Shown: in pieces, positions 51,320-59,161 of the stretch
How the letters are laid out: the number at the start of each line of letters is the position of its first letter
How positions within the stretch are numbered: the first letter of the stretch is position 1
Assembly: GCA_036496605.1 (NCBI GenBank)
Contig: DASXKV010000033.1
Span: forward strand, 283,161 to 347,160
DNA from: Gemmatimonadaceae bacterium
GTDB lineage: Bacteria; Gemmatimonadota; Gemmatimonadetes; Gemmatimonadales; Gemmatimonadaceae
Length of the DNA: 64,000 bases
Direction of reading: 5' to 3'
Position numbers and translations under genes: made by a program
Notes under the pieces: generated by a model
The model's database searches: none
Told to the model about the DNA's origin: nothing
What the model saw: the letters and a program-made list of their open reading frames with translations, nothing else

Positions 51320-52666
51320 GTGGAGCACTCATCGGTAGATGTGGTCATCGTCGGCGCAGGCGTCTCCGGCCTCGCTGCGGCTCGCGTGCTGCACGAAGCG
51401 GGCATCGAATTCTCCGTTCTCGAGGCACGCGAGCGCATCGGCGGCCGGATCTTCACCCGGCACGATTCGTCCATGCCCGTTCCGATCGAGCTTGGCGCTG
51501 AGTTCGTGCACGGCGTTGCCCCCGAGCTGCGGGAGATCGCGCGCGACGCTGGACTCGCGATCATCGATATCGGAGGACAGCGATGGCAATCCAATGGCCG
51601 CGGCCTTCGGCAGCTCGACGACTTCTGGCCTCTCCTCGAAGAGGTGATGAGCCGTCTGGACGAGCATCGCCAACCCGACCGATCATTTGAACAATTTCTA
51701 AATACTCGACCGGGTGGTGCCCGGCTCGCGCGTGCTCGCGCGTTGGCGCTGCAATTTGTGGAAGGGTTCCACGCTGCGGACCCGACCCGAGTGAGCGAGC
51801 GCGCGCTCGCCGAGGGTGGCAGTCCCGGTGGCGTCCGCGAGCGGCGCATTGGCCGTATCCTCGGGGGCTACAACGCAATTCCCGTATGGCTCGGCCGCGA
51901 CGTCGGAAGCCGCATCAGCTTCGGCGCGGTCGTGAGCAGTATCCGTTGGGAACCGGGCAGCGTCCGAGTCGACATGCGCCGGTCCGACAACGAGGCGCAC
52001 GCCATCAATGGTCGTGCGGCCATCGTCACGGTGCCGCTTGGCGTGCTCCAGGCGACAACCGGCGAGCCGGGCGCAATCGCGTTCGAGCCATCGATCGAAC
52101 GGGAGCGAACCAAAGCGGAGGCCGTTCGTGGAATGGAGATGGGAACCGTCACGCGCATCACGATGCAGCTCCGCGAGGCCTTCTGGACGAGCGAGCGCTT
52201 CATGCGACGTGCGAAGAGCCAAGACCTCGATCGTATGGCCTTCCTCCAGAGCGCCGATCCCGATTTCCCGACCTGGTGGACCTCGTATCCAGTGTCGGCG
52301 CCAACGTTGGTGGCGTGGACAGGCGGCCCACGTGCTCGAGAGCTCGCGTCACTGGGCGAAGACGAAGCGATCGATCACGCCATCGCGGCACTCGGTCGAC
52401 AGTTCCACCTAACGCGACGCGAGGCCCGAGCGATGCTCGTCGCCGCATGGACGCACAATTGGGTGGATGACCCGTACGCTCGAGGCGTCTACAGCTACGT
52501 TCTCGTGGGCGGGAACGACGCGCCGGCGAAGCTCGCACGGCCTCTGCGAGGGACGCTGTTCTTCGCCGGGGAGGCGAGCAACGCGGAAGGGCGGACCGGC
52601 ACGGTGCACGGCGCCATCGCAACCGGCCGCCGCGCTGCGAAGCAGGCGCTGCGCGCGCTCGCGTGA
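51320..52666 (+). CDS. Flavin monoamine oxidase-like FAD-dependent oxidoreductase
   Basis: A 448-residue flavoprotein. The Rossmann FAD motif VVIVGAGVSGLAAARVLHEA and ARERIGGRIFTRHDSS occur at the N terminus. The C terminus has RGTLFFAGEASNAEGRTGTV followed by HGAIATGRRAAKQ, the FAD-binding signature of the amine oxidase family (PF01593). YSYVLVGGNDAPAKLARPL is also typical. It oxidises an amine (polyamine, amino acid or similar), giving H2O2. The GTG at 51320 is chosen because the dinucleotide fold begins nine residues later; a GTG 24 codons earlier adds an Arg-rich lead. Confidence 0.87.
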   Translation: MEHSSVDVVIVGAGVSGLAAARVLHEAGIEFSVLEARERIGGRIFTRHDSSMPVPIELGAEFVHGVAPELREIARDAGLAIIDIGGQRWQSNGRGLRQLDDFWPLLEEVMSRLDEHRQPDRSFEQFLNTRPGGARLARARALALQFVEGFHAADPTRVSERALAEGGSPGGVRERRIGRILGGYNAIPVWLGRDVGSRISFGAVVSSIRWEPGSVRVDMRRSDNEAHAINGRAAIVTVPLGVLQATTGEPGAIAFEPSIERERTKAEAVRGMEMGTVTRITMQLREAFWTSERFMRRAKSQDLDRMAFLQSADPDFPTWWTSYPVSAPTLVAWTGGPRARELASLGEDEAIDHAIAALGRQFHLTRREARAMLVAAWTHNWVDDPYARGVYSYVLVGGNDAPAKLARPLRGTLFFAGEASNAEGRTGTVHGAIATGRRAAKQALRALA

Positions 52667-52687
52667 GCGGCGAGCGCTGTTAGGCAC

Positions 52688-53089
52688 TCAGCGAGATGCG
52701 CGGCGAACCTGGTTTACGCGATTGATCAACAGCGCGAGCTCTTCCTGCTGCTCCGGATTCCGTTCGATCATATCATCGAGCAGCGTCTCGGCGATCGGAT
52801 CCGTGATCGCGGTTGGCTCGGGAGCAAAGCGCCTGTTGCCGAGGTGACGCATTTGGTCGAGGAGCACAGGATTCTTGAGGATGATGTCATGACCCTCGAA
52901 CTGGACGCGGACGGCATAAAATTTCTTCCCCGACTTTTCCATGTAGCCGATTTTCACTCCGTTGATGTCGTCCGGCCACTCTGGAATCTCGTGCTCGACG
53001 TCGTCCGTGCCTCGAAACGCGCTCGCTCCCGACGCCAGTCCCGAGTAGTTCTTCTCGAAGCTTCCCTGATACATCAGCCCGTGCTGCAT
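52688..53089 (-). CDS. Hypothetical cytoplasmic protein
   Basis: A 133-residue protein: MQHGLMYQGSFEKNYSGLAS at the N end, a beta-rich middle (NGVKIGYMEKSGKKFYAVRV) and a helical C tail (NPEQQEELALLINRVNQVRR). There is no signal peptide. GGAGAG six bases before the ATG at 53089 supports the start over a longer reading. It resembles no family I can name. It is convergent with the amine oxidase gene. Confidence 0.65.
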   Translation of the reverse strand: MQHGLMYQGSFEKNYSGLASGASAFRGTDDVEHEIPEWPDDINGVKIGYMEKSGKKFYAVRVQFEGHDIILKNPVLLDQMRHLGNRRFAPEPTAITDPIAETLLDDMIERNPEQQEELALLINRVNQVRRASR

Positions 53090-53269
53090 GCGTGCTCTCC
53101 GGTTATGGTTCGCTTCGGGCGCCGCGCGCGCGTACGGCGCTTGCGCGAGGCATTGGAACAATTCCAGCGGTCGAGCGGAATGAATATGGTAGCAAAGAAG
53201 GGCGGCGTGCGGAACAGCTTGCGCTCCGGGAAGCGCCGTCCACCACGTGTGTTGCAAGGAGCTTCAGCT

Positions 53270-53626
53270 ATGTCACGCCTCGTCTCCGCTCTCGCCATAG
53301 CGATCGGCACATCGCTCACTGCCGCATGCGCCCGCAGCAGTCACGTGCCCGAAGAGGCCCCCGAACGGACCGTATTGAAGGTCGAGAATCAGGGCTTTCC
53401 GGACATGAATATCTTCGTCGTCGCCGAGACGAGCAATCGCGTACGGCTCGGTATGGTGACCGGGACGAGCAACGCGTACTTCACGCTGCCGGACTATTTG
53501 ATCCGCAGCATAAAGGAGCTCCGCTTCCAGGCACTTCCCATCGCGACGACGCGCGGACCTGTGTCGCAGTCGATTCTCGTGACGCCTGGCGACACGGTGG
53601 TTCTGGTGATCCCGCCGGGATCCTGA
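53270..53626 (+). CDS. Small lipoprotein, paralogue of the gene at 45436
   Basis: A 118-residue exported protein: signal MSRLVSALAIAIGTSLTAAC with lipobox Cys20. The mature domain VENQGFPDMNIFVVAETSNR then ELRFQALPIATTRG and SILVTPGDTVVLVIPPG parallels the 45436 protein strand for strand. AAGGAG eight bases before the ATG is a good ribosome site. The gene is divergent from an unknown gene and ends at a hairpin. The function is unknown. Confidence 0.78.
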   Translation: MSRLVSALAIAIGTSLTAACARSSHVPEEAPERTVLKVENQGFPDMNIFVVAETSNRVRLGMVTGTSNAYFTLPDYLIRSIKELRFQALPIATTRGPVSQSILVTPGDTVVLVIPPGS

Positions 53627-53632
53627 GGTACC

Positions 53633-53652
53633 AGGCAGCCGTTAGGCTGCCT
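53633..53652. terminator. Hairpin with the octamer at its loop
   Basis: AGGCAGCC, loop GTTA, GGCTGCCT: an eight-base perfect stem with a tetraloop, between the convergent lipoprotein gene and the small acidic protein gene. The octamer CGTTAGGC spans loop and stem. No T-run. It is bidirectional in position. Confidence 0.62.
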
Positions 53653-53855
53653 CACGAGCCTCGTGGATGCCCCGGGGATAGTGGCGTCCAGGAGGGCGGG
53701 TCGCTCGCGGGGAAGCTCTCCTCGTCCGCCTCCTCGACGCGGTCCGGCGTCGATGTGTCGTCCTCTTGCGGCCTGCGTGGAGGCTCTTTCGGCTGATCGC
53801 CCTTGCGCGGCTCGTTCGCGCCTGGCTCCTCGCGATGCTCCTGATTCGGAATCAT
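53652..53855 (-). CDS. Small acidic protein with ESFPASDPPSW motif
   Basis: A 67-residue protein. The N two thirds are Glu/Pro/Arg rich and disordered (EEPGANEPRKGDQPKEPPRR); the end reads VEEADEESFPASDPPSWTPL. The E-SFPASDPP-W-TP end is a recurring C-terminal motif in many short bacterial proteins of unknown role. GGAGGAG precedes the ATG at 53855. A longer frame crossing into the barstar gene is rejected as shadow. Tiny size and motif make it real though obscure. Confidence 0.7.
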   Translation of the reverse strand: MIPNQEHREEPGANEPRKGDQPKEPPRRPQEDDTSTPDRVEEADEESFPASDPPSWTPLSPGHPRGS

Positions 53856-53892
53856 TCTGCTCCTCCTCCTACGACGGCGTCGCTCGTGTCCG

Positions 53893-54444
53893 TCATGAAG
53901 CGGGACGAAGCCCGCGATCGGCATCGAGCCACTCCCGTGGGTTCCAGTTGACCGGTACGGCTCCAATCCGCTCGAATCGAATGCGCGGATCGTCCGATTG
54001 AACGAGCGCGAGGAGCCGATGACCACCCAGCAAGAATCGCCGCGAGGCTGACTCGATGCTATCGAGCAGCGTATGCGCGAATTGCGGCTCGAGGCGCGCA
54101 AACGCATCGAAGTGCCGGAACTGAATGACGACGCCGCCATCGTCCGGGACATCAAGGTCGCCCAGACAATCGATCCACGACGCAAGGTTCGCCGAGTAAT
54201 GCTCGGGGAATGCGAATACTCGTTTCGCGTCCGCGTGAAAATCGGCGACGGTCTTCCAGGCCGCCGTGTCGAGCGCGTACACCCGATATCCGAATTGCTG
54301 AAGACAGGCGACATCCTGCGTCAACAAACTGTGTTTGTGGTACAGCGTCACGGCGCTGCTCTGCAGCAGTTGGACGTCGAGGCGCTCGAGTGGGGGCCGT
54401 GTGGCGCGCGGAGGCGCAACGCGCTCCTTCTTGAACAATCCCAT
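53893..54444 (-). CDS. Barstar-family protein
   Basis: A 183-residue protein. The N part MGLFKKERVAPP is basic. The barstar-like domain (about 50-160) has YRVYALDTAAWKTVADFHAD, FAFPEHYSANLASWIDCLGD and VVIQFRHFDAFARLEP; the FPxxYxxNLxxWxDCLxDL core is diagnostic of barstar, the barnase inhibitor. No barnase-type RNase is adjacent. It may be an orphan inhibitor or an adapted scaffold. Start at the ATG before MGLFKKE; an earlier one is possible. The FRG gene is 104 bases upstream on the same strand. Confidence 0.82.
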   Translation of the reverse strand: MGLFKKERVAPPRATRPPLERLDVQLLQSSAVTLYHKHSLLTQDVACLQQFGYRVYALDTAAWKTVADFHADAKRVFAFPEHYSANLASWIDCLGDLDVPDDGGVVIQFRHFDAFARLEPQFAHTLLDSIESASRRFLLGGHRLLALVQSDDPRIRFERIGAVPVNWNPREWLDADRGLRPAS

Positions 54445-54548
54445 GGGGCGTGGATTCGGCGACCGGTGACGATCCTCACCGCGCGGCAGGAGCACCGACG
54501 CGTGATCGAAAATACCGAGTGCGACTGCTGTGGCGGGAGAGGTTCGAT

Positions 54549-55343
54549 TTACTCGTAGTATCGCCGAATGGCCGCAGCAACTCCGTCGAGGTCGGGAAAG
54601 AGCCGACGCTCATCGACGCCAACGAGATCGAGTTGGTCACGCAGCCGGCCGACCTCGCCAGCCGGAATGATGTACTTGGTCAGCGCGCCGCCGAGGTCGT
54701 GCGCGTCGAGGAACGCATCGAACGATCGCGACTTGTCGGAGCAGAGCGTAAACACTGCCGCCTGCGCGACAATCCGTTGGTCGAGCGAGGGTGGCTCGAG
54801 CAGACACGCAAAATCTCGTTGGGCGCCGCGACGCATGAGCTTCCAGGGCGTGAAATGGCCGTCCTTTCCGAACAGCTCATCGAGGTCCTTGATCAACAGT
54901 GAGAAAGTGGGAAACTCGAATTTCTCGTGGAGGAGCTTCGAGTCGAGTCGCCACACAGCGCGATCTCGTTCGGGGCCATCGTCTTTAGCGCGCGTCGCGA
55001 AAAAGGCAGCGACGAGTGGCGAGTATGTCCAGTCGAGTAGCCGGGTCGGCACGCCGTGATGCTGGGCGGACACGAGCTGTTCCCAATCGTTGATCGGATC
55101 CGTTCCGACGTGTGGGCGCGAGTAGCGGATGTAGTTTCGGAGAATGTGCTCCTCGAGATCCGATTTCGAGTGCGGCTGGCGCATGCTCCCCAAGCGATCG
55201 AGGCTCGTGAAGAGCGCGCTTTCCGCATCCGAGCTGCCGCGGTAGACGCCGGCGTCGCGACGGCGGCCCGTGACAGAGTCAGGCTCTGACGGCGTAACTC
55301 GGTCGACGAACTCGCCGAGGCTGTGAATTACGATTGCGCGCAC
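54549..55343 (-). CDS. FRG-domain protein
   Basis: A 264-residue protein. VYRGSSDAESALFTSLDRLG near residue 35 and AQHHGVPTRLLDWTYSPLV with AAFFATRAKDD (about 95-125) match the FRG domain (F/Y-RG motif, PF08867). The C half RRGAQRDFACLLEPPS is also typical. The role is not established; FRG proteins often occur in mobile or defence-like loci. It probably starts with GTG at 55343 and overlaps the DUF3565 gene by 16 bases. Barstar lies just downstream in the same direction; there is no direct evidence that they interact. Confidence 0.82.
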   Translation of the reverse strand: MRAIVIHSLGEFVDRVTPSEPDSVTGRRRDAGVYRGSSDAESALFTSLDRLGSMRQPHSKSDLEEHILRNYIRYSRPHVGTDPINDWEQLVSAQHHGVPTRLLDWTYSPLVAAFFATRAKDDGPERDRAVWRLDSKLLHEKFEFPTFSLLIKDLDELFGKDGHFTPWKLMRRGAQRDFACLLEPPSLDQRIVAQAAVFTLCSDKSRSFDAFLDAHDLGGALTKYIIPAGEVGRLRDQLDLVGVDERRLFPDLDGVAAAIRRYYE

Positions 55344-55534
55344 TGTTTGCAGGCGACGGTGGCGCCAACCATCCGAGCTCGGCCATCAGCCGTGAGCACC
55401 CACGGCCGGTTCTGCCACGGAGGATCGTGGCGCATGTGAATGGAGTGACCGCACTCGAGCTCAGCGACCCAGTGCTGCTCCTCGTCAGCATGGAAGCCGG
55501 CGATTCGCCTCGCCGGAACCTCTATCCCAGTCAT
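55328..55534 (-). CDS. DUF3565 protein
   Basis: A 68-residue protein: ARRIAGFHADEEQHWVAELE then CGHSIHMRHDPPWQNRPWV and GATVACKQCAQS. The pattern GxHxDEEQHWVAEL..CGHxxHxRHxPPW..RPW followed by a CxxC end is DUF3565. The Cys/His set suggests zinc. It overlaps the FRG gene (16 bases) and its ATG overlaps the acetyltransferase stop (ATGA), so all three are coupled. Confidence 0.85.
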   Translation of the reverse strand: MTGIEVPARRIAGFHADEEQHWVAELECGHSIHMRHDPPWQNRPWVLTADGRARMVGATVACKQCAQS

Positions 55535-55989
55535 CGTGTCGGCCCGGCGTAAACGTTAGGCGTCGACCGCTCGAGATACGTCGAGGTCCCACGCGCGGGT
55601 CCGAAGCCATAGCGCGCGTACAGACCTTGGGCATCGCGCGTAAAGAGTGCCAAGCGACGCAGGCCCTGGAGCTCGGGATGCGCAAGAACGCACTCCATGA
55701 GCCATTTCGAGAGACCCTGGCCGCGATGGGATTCGAGTACGAACACGTCCGAGAGATACGCGTATGTCGCGAGATCGGTGATCACCCGCGCGAAGCCCAC
55801 TTGTCGATCGCGATGGTAGGTCCCGAAAGCGACCGAATTCTCAATTCCACGCTCGAGCACGGCCCGCGGCATACCAGCCGCCCAGTACGAGCTCGACAGA
55901 TAATCGTGAACCACATCGATATCGAGCCGCTTGCGATCCGTCGAGATCACGAAATCGCCCCGCACCCACTTCCGAGGTACGTCGTTCAT
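55531..55989 (-). CDS. GNAT-family N-acetyltransferase
   Basis: A 152-residue protein with start MNDVPRKWVRGDFVIS. The GNAT core is VGFARVITDLATYAYLSDVF followed by VLESHRGQGLSKWLMECVL, where RGQGLS is the acetyl-CoA pyrophosphate loop, then LFTRDAQGLYARYGFGPA. Substrate unknown. The chosen ATG (55989) clears the upstream gene; ten codons more would overlap it. It is ATGA-coupled to the DUF3565 gene. Confidence 0.87.
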   Translation of the reverse strand: MNDVPRKWVRGDFVISTDRKRLDIDVVHDYLSSSYWAAGMPRAVLERGIENSVAFGTYHRDRQVGFARVITDLATYAYLSDVFVLESHRGQGLSKWLMECVLAHPELQGLRRLALFTRDAQGLYARYGFGPARGTSTYLERSTPNVYAGPTR

Positions 55990-55993
55990 TACG

Positions 55994-56293
55994 TCAGGTG
56001 ACCTTGGTGCCGCGGGCATCGCGGACGGCGTTCAGCTCATTGCCGGAGCCGATCCCGCGGTCGGCGAGAAGCTTCGTCGTGAAGCGTTGACCCTCCGAAA
56101 TGCGCTCAACTTCGACGGCAACGGTATCGATCGACTGCTGCATCTCGGATAGCCGGTGATCGATGCGTTGCATGACATCGCTTGGCAGCGGAGCCGCCTT
56201 TCGACGACTGACGAACGCCGCGATAAGACTGATGATGAGAAGCGTTCCGCAAATCTGCCCCGAGAGGGCAACGATCATCGTGTATCTATCCAT
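55994..56293 (-). CDS. Small membrane protein with coiled coil
   Basis: A 99-residue protein. One membrane helix (IVALSGQICGTLLIISLIAAFV, about residues 7-28) is followed by a basic residue cluster and a helical, probably coiled-coil stretch (DHRLSEMQQSIDTVAVEVER). The C tail is polar. Typical of small membrane-anchored helix proteins, no family known. It sits four bases upstream of the acetyltransferase gene and may be cotranscribed. Confidence 0.65.
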   Translation of the reverse strand: MDRYTMIVALSGQICGTLLIISLIAAFVSRRKAAPLPSDVMQRIDHRLSEMQQSIDTVAVEVERISEGQRFTTKLLADRGIGSGNELNAVRDARGTKVT

Positions 56294-56319
56294 CGCTGCT
56301 AAGGTCGCCTCGCGTGAAG

Positions 56320-56517
56320 TTAGAAACAGCCGCGGATGCGGTCGCTCGCAGGATTCGGAAAGTCGCCCGGGTATGGCAAGCCGCGCTCGTCGCGTCGGCT
56401 GATGATCTCTTCCTTTGGGTTCTCACTCTTCTTCTGCTCCCGAGGTTTCTCGGTGGGAAGATGACCGATGACCCGTTCAAGCGCGGTGTCGAGGGAGCGT
56501 CGTGTACGCTTTGCCAT
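56320..56517 (-). CDS. Small basic protein of unknown function
   Basis: A 65-residue protein MAKRTRRSLDTALERVIGHL then PTEKPREQKKSENPKEEIIS, rich in Lys, Arg and Glu, with a Pro/Asp-rich C end (ERGLPYPGDFPNPASDRIRG). AGGAGA five bases before the ATG at 56517 is a strong ribosome site and excludes the longer frame. No known domain; nucleic-acid binding is possible from charge only. Confidence 0.6.
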   Translation of the reverse strand: MAKRTRRSLDTALERVIGHLPTEKPREQKKSENPKEEIISRRDERGLPYPGDFPNPASDRIRGCF

Positions 56518-56595
56518 GATTGTCTCCTGAAAAGTCGCGCGGTCACTACGGTCATCAGTAAGCGGAAGTTCTATTCCAGCCATCACGTCCAGCCA

Positions 56596-56949
56596 TCACG
56601 TCGGCTGATTGAGCTCGATCCCAGCGGTCCCGACGAGAACGCAATCTTCAGCTTGACCGGAGCGGACCAGTCTCCAGAACTCTGTTTCCACATGCGGCGC
56701 TGGCGAGCTATTCGGAAAGAGCTCCACTTCGATACCACTCGTGCACACCAGACGGACTCCGCCATAGGAGTCGGCCAGAAACGTCGAAACGACAACTCCG
56801 CTCTCGAGCAGCTTCGCGATCTCGTCCATACGCACGTCCCACCAGCTCGCGCCGCGCACGTCCCAGTCGAAGGTCTCGAGGTCCGCGTCCGGCTGCGCCG
56901 GCGTAAACAAGTCCCCAGAGCCGACGAGGATCGTCGCTGAATTGGCCAT
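56596..56949 (-). CDS. Hypothetical protein
   Basis: A 117-residue protein, acidic, with no signal: ANSATILVGSGDLFTPAQPD then TFDWDVRGASWWDVRMDEIA. LLESGVVVSTFLADSYGGVRLVC reads as a small alpha/beta core. Not recognised. It is followed on the same strand by the small basic gene. No strong Shine-Dalgarno, so its reality is probable, not certain. Confidence 0.5.
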   Translation of the reverse strand: MANSATILVGSGDLFTPAQPDADLETFDWDVRGASWWDVRMDEIAKLLESGVVVSTFLADSYGGVRLVCTSGIEVELFPNSSPAPHVETEFWRLVRSGQAEDCVLVGTAGIELNQPT

Positions 56950-57201
56950 TCGCCAAGCGCAAGCAACGATCAGTGTGTACGCTCCCAGCTTATGGCCCTC
57001 GACATCGCGTCCCTCACCGAACTGTAGCGAGAGTACATCGCTGTCACGAGCGACACCCCATACTCGAAGACCGACCAGGGGGGCAAGAATCCGTTCGACG
57101 ATTTCCTTCAGCGATCCTCCGCGGGTTCGGGGCGGCGACGATTGCTAATCGTCGCCCGGTTCGCTGCCGGAATCAATTCCCGTTGTCGCGAGGAGTGGAG
57201 C

Positions 57202-57612
57202 TTAGGACGCCGCTGCCTGAGGACGAGCCTTCGCGTTGTCGCCCGCCATCGCCGACAAAGCAGCCTTCGCGTCGGCAACGGTTGCTTCAGATCCCGCTCG
57301 CGTCCACTCGACCATCTTCGACGGCGAGTCCAGTCGGAACGCGCTCAGAGCAAATGGATCGACGATGAGCTCGAGCGCCCAGCCCGCTTTCCGCCACACC
57401 AACGTCAGTCCGCCCTGCGGCGTGACGGTGATCTCGTCAGGGGTGAGATCGTTTCGCCAGGCTTGCACGAGAACCGCCCGCGCCCGCTCGAGGGCATCGA
57501 AATCGACGCCCGGCTGATCGGGAGCGATTTGAAGCGCACCGGCGATTGGAAAAGAATCCAACGTCGCGAGGCCGTGCGCGAGAGTCGGAAATGCGGAGGC
57601 GGCAGTGGGCAT
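57202..57612 (-). CDS. Hypothetical protein
   Basis: A 136-residue protein. The N part PTAASAFPTLAHGLATLDSF is followed by DFDALERARAVLVQAWRNDL and a beta-rich GGLTLVWRKAGWALELIVDP region; the C tail is Ala-rich. It lacks a signal peptide. I do not recognise the family. The 252 bases between it and the neighbour at 56949 hold no further supported gene. Confidence 0.5.
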   Translation of the reverse strand: MPTAASAFPTLAHGLATLDSFPIAGALQIAPDQPGVDFDALERARAVLVQAWRNDLTPDEITVTPQGGLTLVWRKAGWALELIVDPFALSAFRLDSPSKMVEWTRAGSEATVADAKAALSAMAGDNAKARPQAAAS

Positions 57613-57953
57613 CAAGCCAATGACGACTATATGGGCACGAGGTTGCGTGAGTCATCCGAACCGGCTCACACGCATCGTTCAGCTCTAGAACGGGCATTCC
57701 CGCGCATCGGTAAACAGGGCTGGCTGTATTGAGAGCGGGTGCTGCGAGTGATCCCTGACACGGCGCTCGATCGTCTTTCGGTTGTTCCGTAAGCGTACGA
57801 TCAGGCGCGCTGCCGCGTCCCTTCCCCTTCCCTCCGATCGTCGCCGCACCGATTCGCTGGCCCCGAACGGACTTCATCCGTTGCCGCGTATCGATCGCAG
57901 CACTCGAAAAACGGTGGGCGATCTATCTCAGCCCCGAAAGGCAGGAGGCACCG
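57613..57953. other. 341-base stretch without a supported gene
   Basis: No clear gene, repeat or hairpin is seen. An open plus-strand frame with no ATG, GTG or TTG runs from 57759 into the gene that follows. Whether part of it is coding is unresolved (see the entry at 57954). The divergent promoter for the gene at 57612 should lie here. Confidence 0.5.
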
Positions 57954-58403
57954 CTGAGCGAAATCAATTGGGCGGTCGAGCTGCGGAAGATCGAGCGAGA
58001 GTTCGATGGTCTCCCCCCTGAGCCGACCGCCAATGACCTGCGTCAGCAACGCGATGGCCAGAGGCGCGAACGCGAACGACAGGACGCTGCGGCTGCGTCG
58101 TTCGGAGTGTATTTCCGGCTGACACTTGTTCTGTGTCTTGCCATTTCACTGGCCTGCTGGCCATACGACATCACGTGCGGAGCCATGCTATCCGGCTACA
58201 TGTCCGCGATCGCACTACTCGTCGTGACCGGGATCTGGACAATGACCGCCACGTTCACGCACCGGATGCCTCGGCGCCATGTTACAGCGGTGCTCATCGT
58301 TCTGTGGGGTCTTATGCTTGGCGCTGCGCAGGTCCTTCCGAGGATCGGCTACGCGAATGCAGCGCCGGGCCGATCGACGAGCTGGAGTTGTAGCGCCAGC
58401 TAA
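57954..58403 (+). CDS. Small membrane protein with possible CTG start
   Basis: The protein reads LSEINWAVELRKIEREFDGL and PPEPTANDLRQQRDGQRRER, a helical charged segment, then two or three hydrophobic helices from about residue 53 (YFRLTLVLCLAISLACW, AIALLVVTGIWTMTATF, AVLIVLWGLMLGAAQVL). The frame has no ATG, GTG or TTG before GTG at 58107, yet the codons upstream look protein-like. A GGAGG lies six bases before a CTG at 57954, so a CTG start giving 149 residues is proposed. The alternatives are a GTG start at 58107 (98 residues) or a decayed N terminus. No family is known. Confidence 0.45.
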   Translation: MSEINWAVELRKIEREFDGLPPEPTANDLRQQRDGQRRERERQDAAAASFGVYFRLTLVLCLAISLACWPYDITCGAMLSGYMSAIALLVVTGIWTMTATFTHRMPRRHVTAVLIVLWGLMLGAAQVLPRIGYANAAPGRSTSWSCSAS

Positions 58404-58421
58404 GTGCGTCGCGGGAATCGA

Positions 58422-58949
58422 TCAGGGCTTGATCTGAATGGGAGTGCCGTCTCGAATGACTCGCCACAGCTCTTCGATTTCCTTGTTCGTCACGGCGATA
58501 CACCCATTCGTCCAGTCGTAGTCGCGATGCGCTGGGCCAAAGGCCGCCTGCTCCTCTGGCAAGCCGTGGATCATGATGTCTCCGCCAGGCTCGACACGCA
58601 GCCTCGCCGCACGCGCCCGATGTACCGCGTCTGGATAGGAGATCCGCAGCGATAGGTGATACTTGCTGTTCGGATTTCGCCCCTCGATATAAAACAGGCC
58701 CTCAGGCGTTCGGTTATCGCCAATCCGCTCTTTATCGCCGACGGGGTTTCGGCCGAGAGCGACGTAGTAGACGTGCACCGGATAGCCGCGATAATACACG
58801 ACCAGCTCGCGCCGGCTCTTGTTCAGCACGAGACTGTCGGCCGCTACGGGCGCGCCAGATCGCGTCGCCGCGTTCGGCGCGAGGCGAGTGCTGTCGGGGC
58901 CATGAGATAGGGCGAGCGCAGCAGCGCCCGCGAGAAGCAGGAGGGTCAT
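58422..58949 (-). CDS. L,D-transpeptidase (YkuD domain)
   Basis: A 175-residue enzyme after an N-terminal membrane or signal helix (MTLLLLAGAAALALSHG). The YkuD core is NKSRRELVVYYRGYPVHVYY, GDKERIGDNRTPEGLFYIE, and the active site IMIHGLPEE ... DWTNGCIAVTNKEIEE with catalytic Cys in TNGC. Such enzymes make 3-3 murein cross-links or attach lipoprotein to murein in the periplasm. The ATG at 58949 gives a plausible signal; a longer frame upstream would reach back into the HAD gene's promoter. It is convergent with the small membrane protein. Confidence 0.88.
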   Translation of the reverse strand: MTLLLLAGAAALALSHGPDSTRLAPNAATRSGAPVAADSLVLNKSRRELVVYYRGYPVHVYYVALGRNPVGDKERIGDNRTPEGLFYIEGRNPNSKYHLSLRISYPDAVHRARAARLRVEPGGDIMIHGLPEEQAAFGPAHRDYDWTNGCIAVTNKEIEELWRVIRDGTPIQIKP

Positions 58950-59161
58950 AACGAGAGCAACGCTTGCGACATGCGCCGTCGGCTCCGGCTCAGCAGCGGG
59001 CGGGATGCTCCGGCCGTTGAAAGACGGTTGATCCGAGTACTGCGTTTCGCGTTCGCAGAATCTGTACTCCGCATCACGGCCAGTCCAGCCCTCCCGTCGA
59101 CTTGTCTTCCCGCTCCAGCGCCAGGTCGCAACGCCCGCGCGTTGCCAAGGTACCTTCTGTA

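Noticed and set aside
53855..54314. Extension of the small ESFPASDPPSW gene into the barstar region
   Set aside because: The upstream part is an antisense or out-of-frame Arg/Ser-rich reading; a GGAGGAG precedes the ATG at 53855.
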